DNA of 36,107 nucleotides from Amycolatopsis bullii (GTDB lineage Bacteria > Actinomycetota > Actinomycetes > Mycobacteriales > Pseudonocardiaceae): assembly GCF_014654205.1 (NCBI RefSeq), contig NZ_BNAW01000071.1, positions 1-36,107 on the forward strand, given 5' to 3'. Below the pieces are notes generated by a model that had not been told where the DNA came from, ran no database searches, and saw only the letters and a program-made list of their open reading frames with translations. The position numbers were made by a program, and so were the translations under genes. Of this stretch, positions 1 through 8,632 are shown piece by piece; within the stretch, counting starts at the first letter, position 1; each line of letters begins with the position of its first letter.

Positions 1-153
1 GCAGCCGGAGCGCCGCCGCCCTGGGGCGTTGGCCCGGCTGGTTGCCGCGCTCCTCGCCGGAGGGAGTTGGGGGTCAGGGGTCGGGGGTTTGCAGCCGGAG
101 CGCCGCCGCCCCGCGTCGTTGGCCCGGCTGGTTGCCGCGCTCCTCGCCGGAGC
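1..153. repeat. Direct repeat, 90-bp period, about two copies
   Basis: The first 60 bases recur 90 bases later, at 91-150, with only a few differences near 22-26 and 112-116. The shared core begins GCAGCCGGAGCGCCGCCGCC and ends in TCCTCGCCGG. The sequence between the copies (61-90) is G/T-rich on this strand. The array starts at the window edge, so more copies may lie to the left. No convincing gene covers it: several frames are open, but this is expected at such GC content. Confidence 0.85.
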
Positions 154-368
154 GGGGCCGGGGGCTCGGAGCCCGTAGCCCGGCTCGCGTCCGCAGCGCC
201 GCGGCGCGCGCCGGGGGCCGGCAAGCTGCCGGAGCCGGAGCCGATGACCTGCCCGCTGTGGCCACACCCCCGCCGTTCCACCGTTCGGGATGTTCCGCCC
301 CTCACACTCCCTAGGGAATGCGTCCGTCAGCGAGCATGTTGGGAGCGGTAGGACGAAAGGGGCGTGAC
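154..368. other. Non-coding gap upstream of pnuC-like gene
   Basis: There is no supportable gene here. The stretch is GC-rich up to about 250 and more mixed afterwards. A ribosome binding site (AAAGGGG, about 355-361) sits before the GTG at 369. I see no riboswitch that I can name. Confidence 0.5.
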
Positions 369-1001
369 GTGGACTTCCTGCTGCACCACGGGATCACCGT
401 GCTCGGCCAGTGGATTTCGATCGCGGAGCTCGCCGGGCAGGTGTTCGCGCTCGCCGTCGTGTTCCTCGCGCAGCGTCGCACCCTGTGGACGTGGCCGGTG
501 CAGGTCGGGGCCACCGTGCTGCTGTTCGCCGTCTACGTCTCCGCGCACCTCGGCGGGCTCGCCGCCCGGCAGGTCGCCATCCTCGCCATCTCCGTCTACG
601 GCTGGTGGGCCTGGACCCGCCGCCAGGACCCGGTCTTCGGCGTCGTCGTCCGCAAGGGCCGGCTCGCCGAACGGCTGGCGATGCTCGGCGCCTTCGTCGT
701 CGGCACCACCGTGATGGCGCTGGTCCTCGACGCCCTCCACGCGTCCTGGGCGCCCTGGCCGGACGCCGCCATCTTCGTCGGCACCCTCGTCGCCTTCGGG
801 GCACAGGGGCTCGGGCTGGTCGAGTTCTGGCTGGTCTGGCTGGCCGTCGACGCGATCGGCGTCCCGCTGCAGATCTCCTCCGGCCTGTACTTCTCCGCCG
901 CGATCTACATCGTGTTCGCCGGGCTCGTCGTGCACGGCTGGTGGAGCTGGAACCGCTCCGCAAAGCGCGTCGAGGCGCGGGTCATGGCAGCATCCAGCTG
1001 A
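369..1001 (+). CDS. PnuC-family nicotinamide riboside/NMN transporter
   Basis: This 210-residue integral membrane protein fits the PnuC family, which facilitates uptake of nicotinamide riboside or related vitamin precursors for NAD salvage. Hydrophobic segments run through the whole length. The tryptophan-rich stretch YGWWAWTRR (about residues 77-85) and the late segment around FWLVWLAVDAIGVPLQ (about residues 155-170) are typical of the family. I chose GTG 369 because AAAGGGG lies about 8 nt upstream; an upstream in-frame ATG at 318 lacks such a site. The last 20 bases overlap the 3' end of the convergent lactate permease gene. No nadR-like kinase is adjacent, so the exact substrate (nicotinamide riboside versus another vitamin) is open. 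Confidence 0.85.
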   Translation: MDFLLHHGITVLGQWISIAELAGQVFALAVVFLAQRRTLWTWPVQVGATVLLFAVYVSAHLGGLAARQVAILAISVYGWWAWTRRQDPVFGVVVRKGRLAERLAMLGAFVVGTTVMALVLDALHASWAPWPDAAIFVGTLVAFGAQGLGLVEFWLVWLAVDAIGVPLQISSGLYFSAAIYIVFAGLVVHGWWSWNRSAKRVEARVMAASS

Positions 1002-2592
1002 GCGCCGCCGTGCTCTGACCCCACACGATCAGGCACATCACGAGCAGCAGCCCGACGCTCCACGGCAGCACCTTCCGCAGCAGCTTGCCCTCCTCGCCGG
1101 GCAGGTTCGCCGCCACACAGGCGATGGTGAGGTTCTGCGGCGACACCATCTTGCCGAGGACGCCGCCGGAGCTGTTCGCCGCGGCCAGCAGGTCCGCCGG
1201 CAGGCCGGTCTGGTGCGCCGCCGTCACCTGCAGGGCGCCGAACAGCGCGTTCGCCGAGGTGTCGGACCCGGAGACGGCGACGCCGAACCAGCCCAGCACC
1301 GGCGAGAGGAACGCCAGACCGGCGCCCGCGGCGGCGATGAACGTGCCGATCGTGGTCGTCTGGCCGGACAGGTTCATCACGTAGGCCAGCGCGAGCACGC
1401 CGGTGACGGTGAGGATCGCGAACCGCAGCTCCTTGACCGTCGCCAGCCACTCGCTCGCCGCGCCACCCGCCTTCACCGCGAGCAGCGCCGCCGTGATCAC
1501 GCCGGCCAGCAGCACCAGTGTCCCGCCGGTGTTGAGCAGCGGCAGCGAGAACGTGTTGCCGGACACCGGTTTCCCGTTCGGCGCGGCGACGTTCAGGCCG
1601 GGCCAGTGGAACTTCCAGGTCGCCTTGTCCAGCAGCCGCTTGACCGGCGGCAGCACGGCGATCGAGAAGATCACGATGATGAGCAGGTACGGCAGGTACG
1701 CCTTGACGACGTCGCCGCGCGCGTCTTCCGGCGGTGTTTCGGCCGACGCCGTGCCCCCGGTGCCGATCCGGACGGCCTCGGGCACCGGCCGCCGGGTCTG
1801 CGGCAAGGCCACCAGCGCGGCCGCGCCGGCCAGCGCGGCGCCGATGTCGGCCAGCTGCGGTGACACGAAGTTCGACGCCAGGAACTGGACGAGCCCGAAC
1901 GCGACCCCGCAGACGAGCGCGGGCAGCCAGGTGTCCTTGAGGCCGCGCTTGCCGTCGACGATGATCACCAGCAGCAGCGGGACGACCAGGGCCAGCAGCG
2001 GCGTCTGACGGCCGACGATCGAGGAAACCTCCTGCAGCGGCAGGCCGGTGACCTGGGCGAGGGTGACGACCGGGGTGCCCATGGCGCCGAACGCGACCGG
2101 CGCGGTGTTCGCGACCAGCGCGACCACGGCCGCCTTGACCGGGTGGAACCCCACGGCCACGAGCATCACGGCGCTGATCGCGACCGGCGCCCCGAACCCG
2201 GCCAGCGCCTCCATCAGCGCGCCGAAGCAGAAGGCGATGATCAGCGCCTGGATGCGCGGGTCGTCGGAGATCCGGCCGAACGAGCGGCGCAGCACGTCGA
2301 AGTGCCCGGTCCGCACGGTGAGCCGGTAGATCCACAGCGCGTTGACGACGATCCACATGATCGGCCACAGCCCGAACGCGGCGCCCTGGAGCGCCCCGGA
2401 GACGGCCTGCACCACCGGCATCCCGTATGCGGCGACGCCGACGACGAGTGCGACGAGCAGCCCGATGAGCGCGGCGTGGTGCGCCCGCATCCGGACGGCC
2501 CCGAGCAGGACGAGGACGGTGGCGAGGGGCAGCACGGCGACCAGCGCGGACAGGCCGAGTGAGCCGAGGGGAGTCAGATCCTGCACGAACAC
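982..2592 (-). CDS. L-lactate permease (LctP family)
   Basis: This 536-residue multi-spanning membrane protein of the LctP family is a proton-coupled importer of L-lactate (often also glycolate). Family hallmarks are AFCFGALMEALAGFGAPVAI (about residues 140-159) and the late stretch SGSDTSANALFGALQ, both lining the transport path in this family. Length matches the usual 530-560. The start is GTG 2592, with GGAGG six bases upstream. A candidate promoter has TTGACG at 2675-2670 (minus strand). An L-lactate dehydrogenase gene lies 1.5 kb away on the same strand, but the two are separated by the TetR/SDR pair, so they are not one transcript. The 3' end overlaps the pnuC-like gene by 20 bp. Confidence 0.93.
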   Translation of the reverse strand: MFVQDLTPLGSLGLSALVAVLPLATVLVLLGAVRMRAHHAALIGLLVALVVGVAAYGMPVVQAVSGALQGAAFGLWPIMWIVVNALWIYRLTVRTGHFDVLRRSFGRISDDPRIQALIIAFCFGALMEALAGFGAPVAISAVMLVAVGFHPVKAAVVALVANTAPVAFGAMGTPVVTLAQVTGLPLQEVSSIVGRQTPLLALVVPLLLVIIVDGKRGLKDTWLPALVCGVAFGLVQFLASNFVSPQLADIGAALAGAAALVALPQTRRPVPEAVRIGTGGTASAETPPEDARGDVVKAYLPYLLIIVIFSIAVLPPVKRLLDKATWKFHWPGLNVAAPNGKPVSGNTFSLPLLNTGGTLVLLAGVITAALLAVKAGGAASEWLATVKELRFAILTVTGVLALAYVMNLSGQTTTIGTFIAAAGAGLAFLSPVLGWFGVAVSGSDTSANALFGALQVTAAHQTGLPADLLAAANSSGGVLGKMVSPQNLTIACVAANLPGEEGKLLRKVLPWSVGLLLVMCLIVWGQSTAALSWMLP

Positions 2593-2670
2593 GGGCGACC
2601 TCCGTTTTCCACGATGCGAAAACGGCCTTTCGGCGGGTGCCCGAGATCTTCGTCACAAACCAGGCGGTCC

Positions 2671-2683
2671 GTCAAGAACTTGA
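2671..2683. promoter_or_regulatory. Putative operator at lactate permease promoter
   Basis: The imperfect inverted repeat TCAAG-AA-CTTGA (2672-2683) overlaps the candidate -35 box TTGACG of the permease gene. The 12-mer GTCAAGAACTTG at 2671-2682 recurs exactly at 3375-3386, in the right wing of the palindrome between the TetR and SDR genes. Control by the same TetR protein is an inference. Confidence 0.45.
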
Positions 2684-2722
2684 GACCGGTTGGCTCAGCG
2701 AGTCAGTGTTCAACGGCTTGCT

Positions 2723-3313
2723 TCACGGCTTCGGCAGCACGGCGAGCGCGGTCTCGGCGATCGCCCGGATGCCGTCCGGCTCGACGCCGCCCTTGCCCAG
2801 GGCCTCGAGGCCGCGCAGGACCGCCAGCACCAGCCCGGCGAGGTGGGCGGGGTCGTGGCCGGTGGCGAGGTCGCCCGCGCGCTGGGCGCCCGCGATGCAC
2901 GCCGTCAGGTAGCCCTGCAGGTCGCGGAACGCCCGCTCGGTCCGCGTGGCGACGGCCTCGTCGTGCTCCGCGCATTCGGCGGCGCCCTTCGCCATCAGGC
3001 AGCCACGGCGTTCCCGGTCGGCGATGACCGATTCGGCAATCGCGCGCACGTGGTCCTGCAGCCGCTGGTACGCGGTGTCGTCGGGGCCTTCGAGCTGGTG
3101 CCGCACGCCGTCGGTCGCTTCGGTGCAGTAGTAGTCGTAGACGCGCAGGTAAAGCGCGTGCTTGTCGCCGAAGGCGCCGTACAGGCTGCCCTTGCCGAGG
3201 CCGGTCGCGGCGGCGAGGTCGTCGACCTTCGTGCCCGCGTACCCGTGTTCCCAGAACTGGTCCCTGGCCGCGCGCAGGACCGCTGTCTCGTCGAAGCTCC
3301 GGGGTCTCGCCAT
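2723..3313 (-). CDS. TetR/AcrR-family transcriptional regulator
   Basis: This is a 196-residue repressor-type protein. The N-terminal helix-turn-helix runs from about residue 8 to 50, with the typical TetR pattern TKVDDLAAATGLGKGSLYGAFGDK split over helices 2-4, followed by an all-helical ligand-binding domain. CLMAKGAAE (about residues 104-112) resembles the TetR_C class found beside SDR and NADH-flavin reductase genes. The ATG at 3313 has no Shine-Dalgarno sequence; a -10-like TAGCCT lies six bases upstream (3325-3320), which suggests a leaderless mRNA. The gene is divergent from an SDR, and the two share a 53-bp nested palindrome, so autoregulation and control of the SDR are likely. The effector is unknown. 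Confidence 0.92.
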   Translation of the reverse strand: MARPRSFDETAVLRAARDQFWEHGYAGTKVDDLAAATGLGKGSLYGAFGDKHALYLRVYDYYCTEATDGVRHQLEGPDDTAYQRLQDHVRAIAESVIADRERRGCLMAKGAAECAEHDEAVATRTERAFRDLQGYLTACIAGAQRAGDLATGHDPAHLAGLVLAVLRGLEALGKGGVEPDGIRAIAETALAVLPKP

Positions 3314-3329
3314 GAGATCAGGCTAACCA

Positions 3330-3382
3330 TTCTTGACTACTTCGTCCAGAACGGCGTACGTTCTGGACGAGATAGTCAAGAA
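3330..3382. promoter_or_regulatory. Nested palindromic operator between tetR and SDR genes
   Basis: Outer arms TTCTTGACTA (3330-3339) and TAGTCAAGAA (3373-3382) enclose inner arms CGTCCAGAAC (3343-3352) and GTTCTGGACG (3360-3369), all centred on 3356. The left outer arm contains a -35-like TTGACT (3333-3338); TACGTT (3357-3362), 18 bp on, may be the -10 of the SDR gene. On the other strand TGGACG (3348-3343) and TAGCCT (3325-3320) are 17 bp apart and may drive the TetR gene. A TetR dimer or pair of dimers here would block both promoters. Confidence 0.8.
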
Positions 3383-3395
3383 CTTGGAGGACATC

Positions 3396-4139
3396 GTGAA
3401 CCTGCAGGACAAGACCGCGGTCGTGACCGGGGGCAGCACCGGCATCGGGCTCGCCATCGCGAAGCGCTTCGCGGCCGAAGGCGCGCACGTGTTCATCACG
3501 GGCCGGCGCAAGGAGGCCCTCGACGACGCGGTCGCCGAAATCGGCGGCAGCGTGACGGCGGTCCGGGCGGACTCGGCGAACCTCGCCGACCTCGACGAGC
3601 TCTACCGCGCGGTGGCCGAGCGCGGCCGCGGCCTGGACGTCCTGGTGGCCAACTCCGGCGGGGGCAGCTTCGCCCCGCTCGGACAGATCACCGAGGAGCA
3701 GTTCGACAGCACGTTCGCCACGAACGTCAAGGGGGTCGTCTTCGCCGTCCAGAAGGCGCTGCCGCTGCTGAACGCGAACGCGTCGATCATCCTCACCGGC
3801 TCGACGGCGTCGACCCGGGTCGACCCGGCGTTCAGCGTCTACGGGGCGACGAAGGCGGCGGTGCGCACCCTCGCCCGCGGCTGGGCGGTCGACCTGAAGG
3901 GGACCGGGACGCGGGTCAACGTCCTGGCCCCGGGGCCCACGCGCACCCCCGGCCTGCTCGGCCTCGTCGCCGAGGACGAGCAGCAGGGTCTGCTCGACAA
4001 CGCCGCGGCGCAGGTCCCGCTCGGCCGGGTCGGTGAACCGGCGGAGATCGCGGCCGCGGCGCTGTTCCTGGCGTCGGAGGAGTCGAGCTTCGTCAACGGC
4101 GTCGAGTTCTTCGTCGACGGCGGCCTCGCGCAGGTCTGA
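3396..4139 (+). CDS. SDR-family NAD(P)-dependent oxidoreductase
   Basis: This 247-residue classical short-chain dehydrogenase has the cofactor motif TGGSTGIG at residues 11-18, the central NSGGG motif (variant of NNAG), the catalytic Ser in ILTGSTAS and the catalytic pair in YGATKAAV (YxxxK). The C-terminal stretch ends in NGVEFFVDGGLAQV, as in 3-oxoacyl-ACP reductase-like members. GTG 3396 was chosen because GGAGG (3386-3390) is correctly spaced and the protein then begins just before the first Rossmann strand. The gene is controlled from the shared palindrome with the divergent TetR gene. The substrate is unknown; TetR-linked SDRs of this type often reduce small carbonyls or quinones. The stop codon directly abuts the stop codon of lldD. 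Confidence 0.92.
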   Translation: MNLQDKTAVVTGGSTGIGLAIAKRFAAEGAHVFITGRRKEALDDAVAEIGGSVTAVRADSANLADLDELYRAVAERGRGLDVLVANSGGGSFAPLGQITEEQFDSTFATNVKGVVFAVQKALPLLNANASIILTGSTASTRVDPAFSVYGATKAAVRTLARGWAVDLKGTGTRVNVLAPGPTRTPGLLGLVAEDEQQGLLDNAAAQVPLGRVGEPAEIAAAALFLASEESSFVNGVEFFVDGGLAQV

Positions 4140-5357
4140 CTAGCGCAGGGTGGCGTGGGAGGGCTTCAGGTCGGCGAGGGTGCGGACGCCGAGCAGCTGC
4201 ATCGTGCGGACCATCTCCGTCCGCAGGATGTCGACGCAGCGCTGGACGCCGCGCTCGCCGCCGGCCATGAGGCCGTACAGGAAGGCGCGGCCGATCAGCA
4301 CCGCGTTCGCGCCGCGGGCGATGGCCGCCACGATGTCGCCGCCGGAGAGGATGCCCGTGTCGATCCAGACCTCCGCGCCGTCCTGGACCTCGTCGAGGAC
4401 CGCCGGGAGCAGCTCCAGCGGCGTCGGCGCGCGGTCGAGCTGGCGGCCGCCGTGGTTGGAGATCAGGACCGCGTCCGCGCCGTGCTTGACGACGTCGCGG
4501 GCGTCGTCGACGTTCTGGATGCCCTTGACCACGAGCTTCCCCGGCCAGGTCTGGCGGACCCAGTCGAGGTCGTCGAAGTTCAGCGTCGGGTCGAAGAGCT
4601 TGTTCAGCAGCTCCGCGACCGTCCCGTCGAAGTGGCTGAGCGAGGCGAAGTTCAGCGGTTCGGTGGTGAGCAGGTTGAACCACCACGCCGGGTGCAGCGC
4701 GCCGTCGAGGAACGTCTTGAGCGTGAGGGCCGGCGGGATGGTCAGGCCGTTGCGGACGTCGCGCAGCCGCGAGCCGCCGACCGGGGTGTCCACGGTCAGC
4801 ATCAGCGTGTCGTAGCCCGCCGCCCACGCGCGATTCATCAGATCTTCGCCGGCGCCGTGGTCGCGCCAGACGTAGAGCTGGAACCACTTGCGCGCGCCCG
4901 GCGCGGCCTCGGCGAGATCCTCGATCGAAGTCGTCGCCATCGTCGAGAGCCCGACCGGGATGCCGGTGCGCTCGGCGACACGGGCCACCGCGCGCTCGCC
5001 TTCGTGCTGCATCATGCGGGTGAAACCGGTGGGCGCGAAGGCGAACGGCAGCGCCGACGTCTTGCCGAGGATCTCGCGGGTGGTGTCCACATCGGACACC
5101 CCGCGCAGCACGTTCGGGTGGAACTCGATGCGGCGGTACGCCTGCCGGGCCCGCAGCAGGCTGTCCTCGAGCTCGGCCGCGCCGTCGGTGTAGTCGAACG
5201 CCGCCCGCGGGGTGCGCTTGCGCGCGATCATCCGCAGGTCGGCGATGGTGTGCGCGTTCGCCAGCCGGCGATCGGTCGGGTTCAGCACGATCGGCTTCGG
5301 CCGCAGGATCTGCTGCAGCTCGCTCGGCTTCGGCAACCGGCGCTTCGTCACCTTCAT
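4140..5357 (-). CDS. L-lactate dehydrogenase, FMN-dependent (LldD2-like)
   Basis: This FMN-dependent alpha-hydroxy-acid dehydrogenase of about 405 residues oxidises L-lactate to pyruvate and passes electrons to the quinone pool. As I recall it, the sequence closely resembles M. tuberculosis LldD2, including RTPRAAFDYTDGAAE, FAPTGFTRMM, KWFQLYVWRD and the active-site block SNHGGRQLDRAPTPLELLP, whose His and Arg bind and deprotonate substrate. DTGILSGGDIVAAIARGA binds the FMN phosphate. The start is uncertain: ATG 5357 lies only 3 nt after AGGGAG (5366-5361), while GTG 5351 sits 9 nt after it, so the protein may be two residues shorter. It lies just downstream of aceE in the same direction, but a strong hairpin separates them. 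Confidence 0.93.
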   Translation of the reverse strand: MKVTKRRLPKPSELQQILRPKPIVLNPTDRRLANAHTIADLRMIARKRTPRAAFDYTDGAAELEDSLLRARQAYRRIEFHPNVLRGVSDVDTTREILGKTSALPFAFAPTGFTRMMQHEGERAVARVAERTGIPVGLSTMATTSIEDLAEAAPGARKWFQLYVWRDHGAGEDLMNRAWAAGYDTLMLTVDTPVGGSRLRDVRNGLTIPPALTLKTFLDGALHPAWWFNLLTTEPLNFASLSHFDGTVAELLNKLFDPTLNFDDLDWVRQTWPGKLVVKGIQNVDDARDVVKHGADAVLISNHGGRQLDRAPTPLELLPAVLDEVQDGAEVWIDTGILSGGDIVAAIARGANAVLIGRAFLYGLMAGGERGVQRCVDILRTEMVRTMQLLGVRTLADLKPSHATLR

Positions 5358-5374
5358 CAACTCCCTACGCGCAA

Positions 5375-5407
5375 GGGCCCGGCAGACATCGGATGTCTGC
5401 CGGGCCC
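5375..5407 (-). terminator. Hairpin terminator downstream of aceE
   Basis: Arms of 16 bp (GGGCCCGGCAGACATC at 5375-5390 and its complement at 5392-5407) meet around a single central base. The site lies 15 bp after the aceE stop and about 18 bp before lldD. There is no U-tract, as usual in high-GC actinobacteria. Confidence 0.8.
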
Positions 5408-5422
5408 GAACCTAGCACCCGA

Positions 5423-8281
5423 TCACGCGTTCCCGGAATCCGACGTCTGCGGCCCGGCGGCCGCGATGTCGTCGAGCCGGTACTTCGTGGCCGCTTCGAG
5501 GACCTTCGCCTGGTCGACCTCGCCGCGCTTGGCGAGGATCGACAGCGCCCCGACGGTGATCGACTCGGCGTCGACCAGGAACTTCCGCCGCGCCGCCGGC
5601 CGGGTGTCGGAGAACCCGAACCCGTCGGTGCCGAGCGTCAGCATGTCGGTCGGGACGTACGGGCGGATCAGGTCCGGCACCGCGCGCATCCAGTCCGACA
5701 CCGCCACGACCGGCCCGTTCGCACCCTTGAGCGCCTCGGTGACGTACGGCACGCGCGGCTCGCTGCCCGGGTAGAGCAGGTTGTCGTGGTCGATTTCGAC
5801 GGCTTCGCGCCGCAGCTCGGTCCACGACGTCGCCGACCACACCGAGGCCCGCACGCCCCACTCCTCGGCCAGCTTCTTCTGCGCCTTGAGCGCGTCCGGC
5901 ATCGTGACGCCCGAGACCAGGATCTGCACCTCGGGACCGTCGCCCTCGGGGGCGTCGGCGTACTTGTACAGGCCCTTCAGCAGGCCGTCGACGTCGAGGT
6001 TCTCCGGCTCGGCGGGCTGCTGGTACGGCTCGTTGTAGATCGTCATGTAGTAGAAGACGTTCTCGCCGTTGCCGTCCGGGCCGGTCTCGCCGTACATCCG
6101 GCGCAGGCCGTCCTTGACGATGTGCGCGATCTCGAACGACCACGCCGGGTCGTAGGCCACCGCGGCCGGGTTGGTCGCCGCCAGCAGCAGCGAGTGCCCG
6201 TCCGCGTGCTGCAGGCCCTCACCCGTCAGGGTGGTCCGGCCGGCGGTGGCGCCGAGGACGAACCCGCGGGCCATCTGGTCGGCGGCGGCGTACAGGCCGT
6301 CACCGGTGCGCTGGAACCCGAACATCGAGTAGAAGATGTAGATCGGGATCATCGGCTCGCCGTGCGTGGCGTACGACGTGCCGACGGCGGTGAACGACGC
6401 GGTCGAGCCCGCCTCGTTGATGCCCTCGTGCAGCAGCTGGCCCTTCTCGGACTCCTTGTAGGCCAGCATCAGGCTCGCGTCGACCGAGGTGTACGTCTGG
6501 CCGTGCGGGTTGTAGATCTTCGCCGTCGGGAACATCGAGTCGAGGCCGAAGGTGCGGGCCTCGTCCGGGATGATCGGGACGACGCGCTTGCCGATCTCGG
6601 AGTCCTTCGCCAGCTCCCGGACCAGCCGGACGAACGCCATCGTGGTGGCGACCTCCTGCTTGCCGGAGCCCTTCCGGATGCCCTCGTAGACCTTGTCGCC
6701 GGGCAGCACCAGGGCCTTGGCGGCCTTGGGACGGCGTTCCGGCAGGAAGCCGCCGAGCGCCTTGCGGCGGCCGATCATGTACTCGATCTCGGGCGAGTTC
6801 GCGCCCGGGTGGTAGTACGGCGGCAGCTTCGGGTCGCGCTCCAGCTCCTCGTCGCTGATCGGGATCCGCTGCGAGTCGCGGAACAGCTTCAGGTCGTCGA
6901 GGGTGAGCTTCTTCATCTGGTGCGTGGCGTTGCGGCCCTCGAACGCCGGGCCCAGGCCGTAGCCCTTGATCGTGTGGGCCAGGATCACCGTCGGCTGGCC
7001 GTGGTGCTCCAGCGCCGCCTTGTACGCCGCGTACACCTTGCGGTAGTCGTGGCCGCCGCGCTTGAGGTTCCAGATGTCGGCGTCGGAGAGGTCCTTGACC
7101 AGGTCCTTCGTCCGCGGGTCGCGGCCGAAGAAGTGCTCGCGGACGAAGGCGCCGTCGTTGGCCTTGTACGTCTGGTAGTCACCGTCCGGGGTGACGTTCA
7201 TCAGGTTGACCAGCGCGCCGTCGCGGTCGGCGTGCAGCAGCGAGTCCCACTCGCGGCCCCAGATCACCTTGATGACGTTCCAGCCGGCGCCGCGGAAGTA
7301 CGACTCCAGCTCCTGGATGATCTTGCCGTTGCCGCGCACCGGGCCGTCGAGCCGCTGCAGGTTGCAGTTGATCACGAAGGTCAGGTTGTCGAGGCCCTCG
7401 CCGGCGGCCACGTGGATGAGGCCGCGGGACTCGGCCTCATCCATCTCACCGTCGCCGAGGAACGCCCAGACGTGCTGGTCGTCGGTGTTCTTGATGCCGC
7501 GGTCACGCAGGTAGCGGTTGAACCGGGCCTGGTAGATGGCGTTCATCGGGCCGAGGCCCATGGACACCGTCGGGTTCTCCCAGAACTCCGGCATCAGCCG
7601 CGGGTGCGGGTACGACGGCAGGCCGCCGCCCTCGCCGGCGTGGCTGTACTCCTGGCGGAAGCCGTCGAGCTGCGACTCGGAGAGGCGTCCCTCGAGGAAC
7701 GCGCGGGCGTAGATGCCGGGGGAGGCGTGACCCTGGATGTAGATCTGGTCGCCGCCGCCGGAGTGGTCCTTGCCGCGGAAGAAGTGGTTGAAGCCCACCT
7801 CGTAGAGCGCGGCCGAGGAGGCGTAGGTCGAGATGTGGCCGCCGACGCCGACACCCGGGCGCTGCGCGCGGTGCACCATGATCGCCGCGTTCCAGCGGAT
7901 CCAGGCGCGGTAGCGGCGCTCGATGTCCTCGTCGCCGGGGAACCACGGCTCGTTTTCGGTGGGGATCGTGTTGACGTAGTCCGTCGAGGTCAGGGCGGGG
8001 ACGCCGACGTTCCGCTCCCGGGCGCGCTCGAGGATGCGCAGCATCAGGTACCGGGCCCGCTGCTGACCGCCCCTCGCGAGAGCCTCGTCGAAGGAGTCCA
8101 GCCACTCGGCGGTCTCCTCCGGGTCGATGTCGGGCAGGTGCGCCGCCAGTCCGTCACGGATGACGCGTACGCGTGCCGGGGTCTCCTTGCCGGAGGCGCC
8201 GTCGTTCTGCGGGGCCAAGGGGTCTCCTTGCGAAAAGTTGTAGCCGGTGGTGCTCGTACGCGGGGGTGTACGACTCTCCAT
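5423..8281 (-). CDS. Pyruvate dehydrogenase E1 component, homodimeric (AceE)
   Basis: This is a 952-residue thiamine-diphosphate E1 subunit of the single-chain AceE type, which decarboxylates pyruvate and acetylates the E2 lipoyl arm in the cytoplasmic pyruvate dehydrogenase complex. The thiamine diphosphate/Mg site is GDGEMDEAESRG followed by NCNLQRLDGPVRGN. GGHISTYASSAALYEVGFNH and DQIYIQGHASPGIYARAFLEG are near-invariant in AceE, and the C-terminal domain starts at about residue 720. I chose ATG 8281 (MESRTPPRTST...) with GGAAG about 4 nt upstream; a longer start at 8308 is possible but adds no family sequence. TATGTT at 8328-8323 (minus) may be a -10 box. Confidence 0.97.
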   Translation of the reverse strand: MESRTPPRTSTTGYNFSQGDPLAPQNDGASGKETPARVRVIRDGLAAHLPDIDPEETAEWLDSFDEALARGGQQRARYLMLRILERARERNVGVPALTSTDYVNTIPTENEPWFPGDEDIERRYRAWIRWNAAIMVHRAQRPGVGVGGHISTYASSAALYEVGFNHFFRGKDHSGGGDQIYIQGHASPGIYARAFLEGRLSESQLDGFRQEYSHAGEGGGLPSYPHPRLMPEFWENPTVSMGLGPMNAIYQARFNRYLRDRGIKNTDDQHVWAFLGDGEMDEAESRGLIHVAAGEGLDNLTFVINCNLQRLDGPVRGNGKIIQELESYFRGAGWNVIKVIWGREWDSLLHADRDGALVNLMNVTPDGDYQTYKANDGAFVREHFFGRDPRTKDLVKDLSDADIWNLKRGGHDYRKVYAAYKAALEHHGQPTVILAHTIKGYGLGPAFEGRNATHQMKKLTLDDLKLFRDSQRIPISDEELERDPKLPPYYHPGANSPEIEYMIGRRKALGGFLPERRPKAAKALVLPGDKVYEGIRKGSGKQEVATTMAFVRLVRELAKDSEIGKRVVPIIPDEARTFGLDSMFPTAKIYNPHGQTYTSVDASLMLAYKESEKGQLLHEGINEAGSTASFTAVGTSYATHGEPMIPIYIFYSMFGFQRTGDGLYAAADQMARGFVLGATAGRTTLTGEGLQHADGHSLLLAATNPAAVAYDPAWSFEIAHIVKDGLRRMYGETGPDGNGENVFYYMTIYNEPYQQPAEPENLDVDGLLKGLYKYADAPEGDGPEVQILVSGVTMPDALKAQKKLAEEWGVRASVWSATSWTELRREAVEIDHDNLLYPGSEPRVPYVTEALKGANGPVVAVSDWMRAVPDLIRPYVPTDMLTLGTDGFGFSDTRPAARRKFLVDAESITVGALSILAKRGEVDQAKVLEAATKYRLDDIAAAGPQTSDSGNA

Positions 8282-8632
8282 CGTCGTCTTCCGTCCCGGC
8301 TTCCGCACCGCTACTTGGCGGTAACATAGACCGGCCCGGTCGAGCCACTCCCTGCGCGCGGTGTATCGCGCGCGCGTTTACTTCCTCCCCACCCTAGGGG
8401 ACGACCCTCGGAGGGGTGGCAGACCGGGGGCGCCAGGTACCCGAAACGCCGTCGCGGCGGCCCGGTGGCGGGCCGTATCCTGCGACACGAGTTGTCACAG
8501 ATCCGGTGTGGACGGTTGCGCGCGGAGCCTCACCAGTGTTCGCTATCGGCAACCGGGTAGCCGAGTGTGGCCCAGACGTACCCTCCGGGGTGTCCGAAGC
8601 CACGCTCCGTCGTAGTTGGAGGAGTGAAAGCA
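8282..8632. other. Divergent intergenic region aceE / DUF3052 gene
   Basis: No gene is supported in these 351 bases. The region holds the promoters of two divergent genes. A possible aceE -10 is TATGTT (8328-8323). Around 8355-8380 lies a GCGCGC-rich imperfect inverted repeat, and at about 8387-8420 an imperfect one based on CCACCC/GGGTGG with CCTAGG in between. Neither looks like a terminator for a neighbouring gene, since both genes start here. Confidence 0.5.

Noticed and set aside
300..368. NAD- or thiamine-type riboswitch before the pnuC-like gene
   Set aside because: I could not find the conserved core of any named riboswitch; the leader is short and unstructured by eye.
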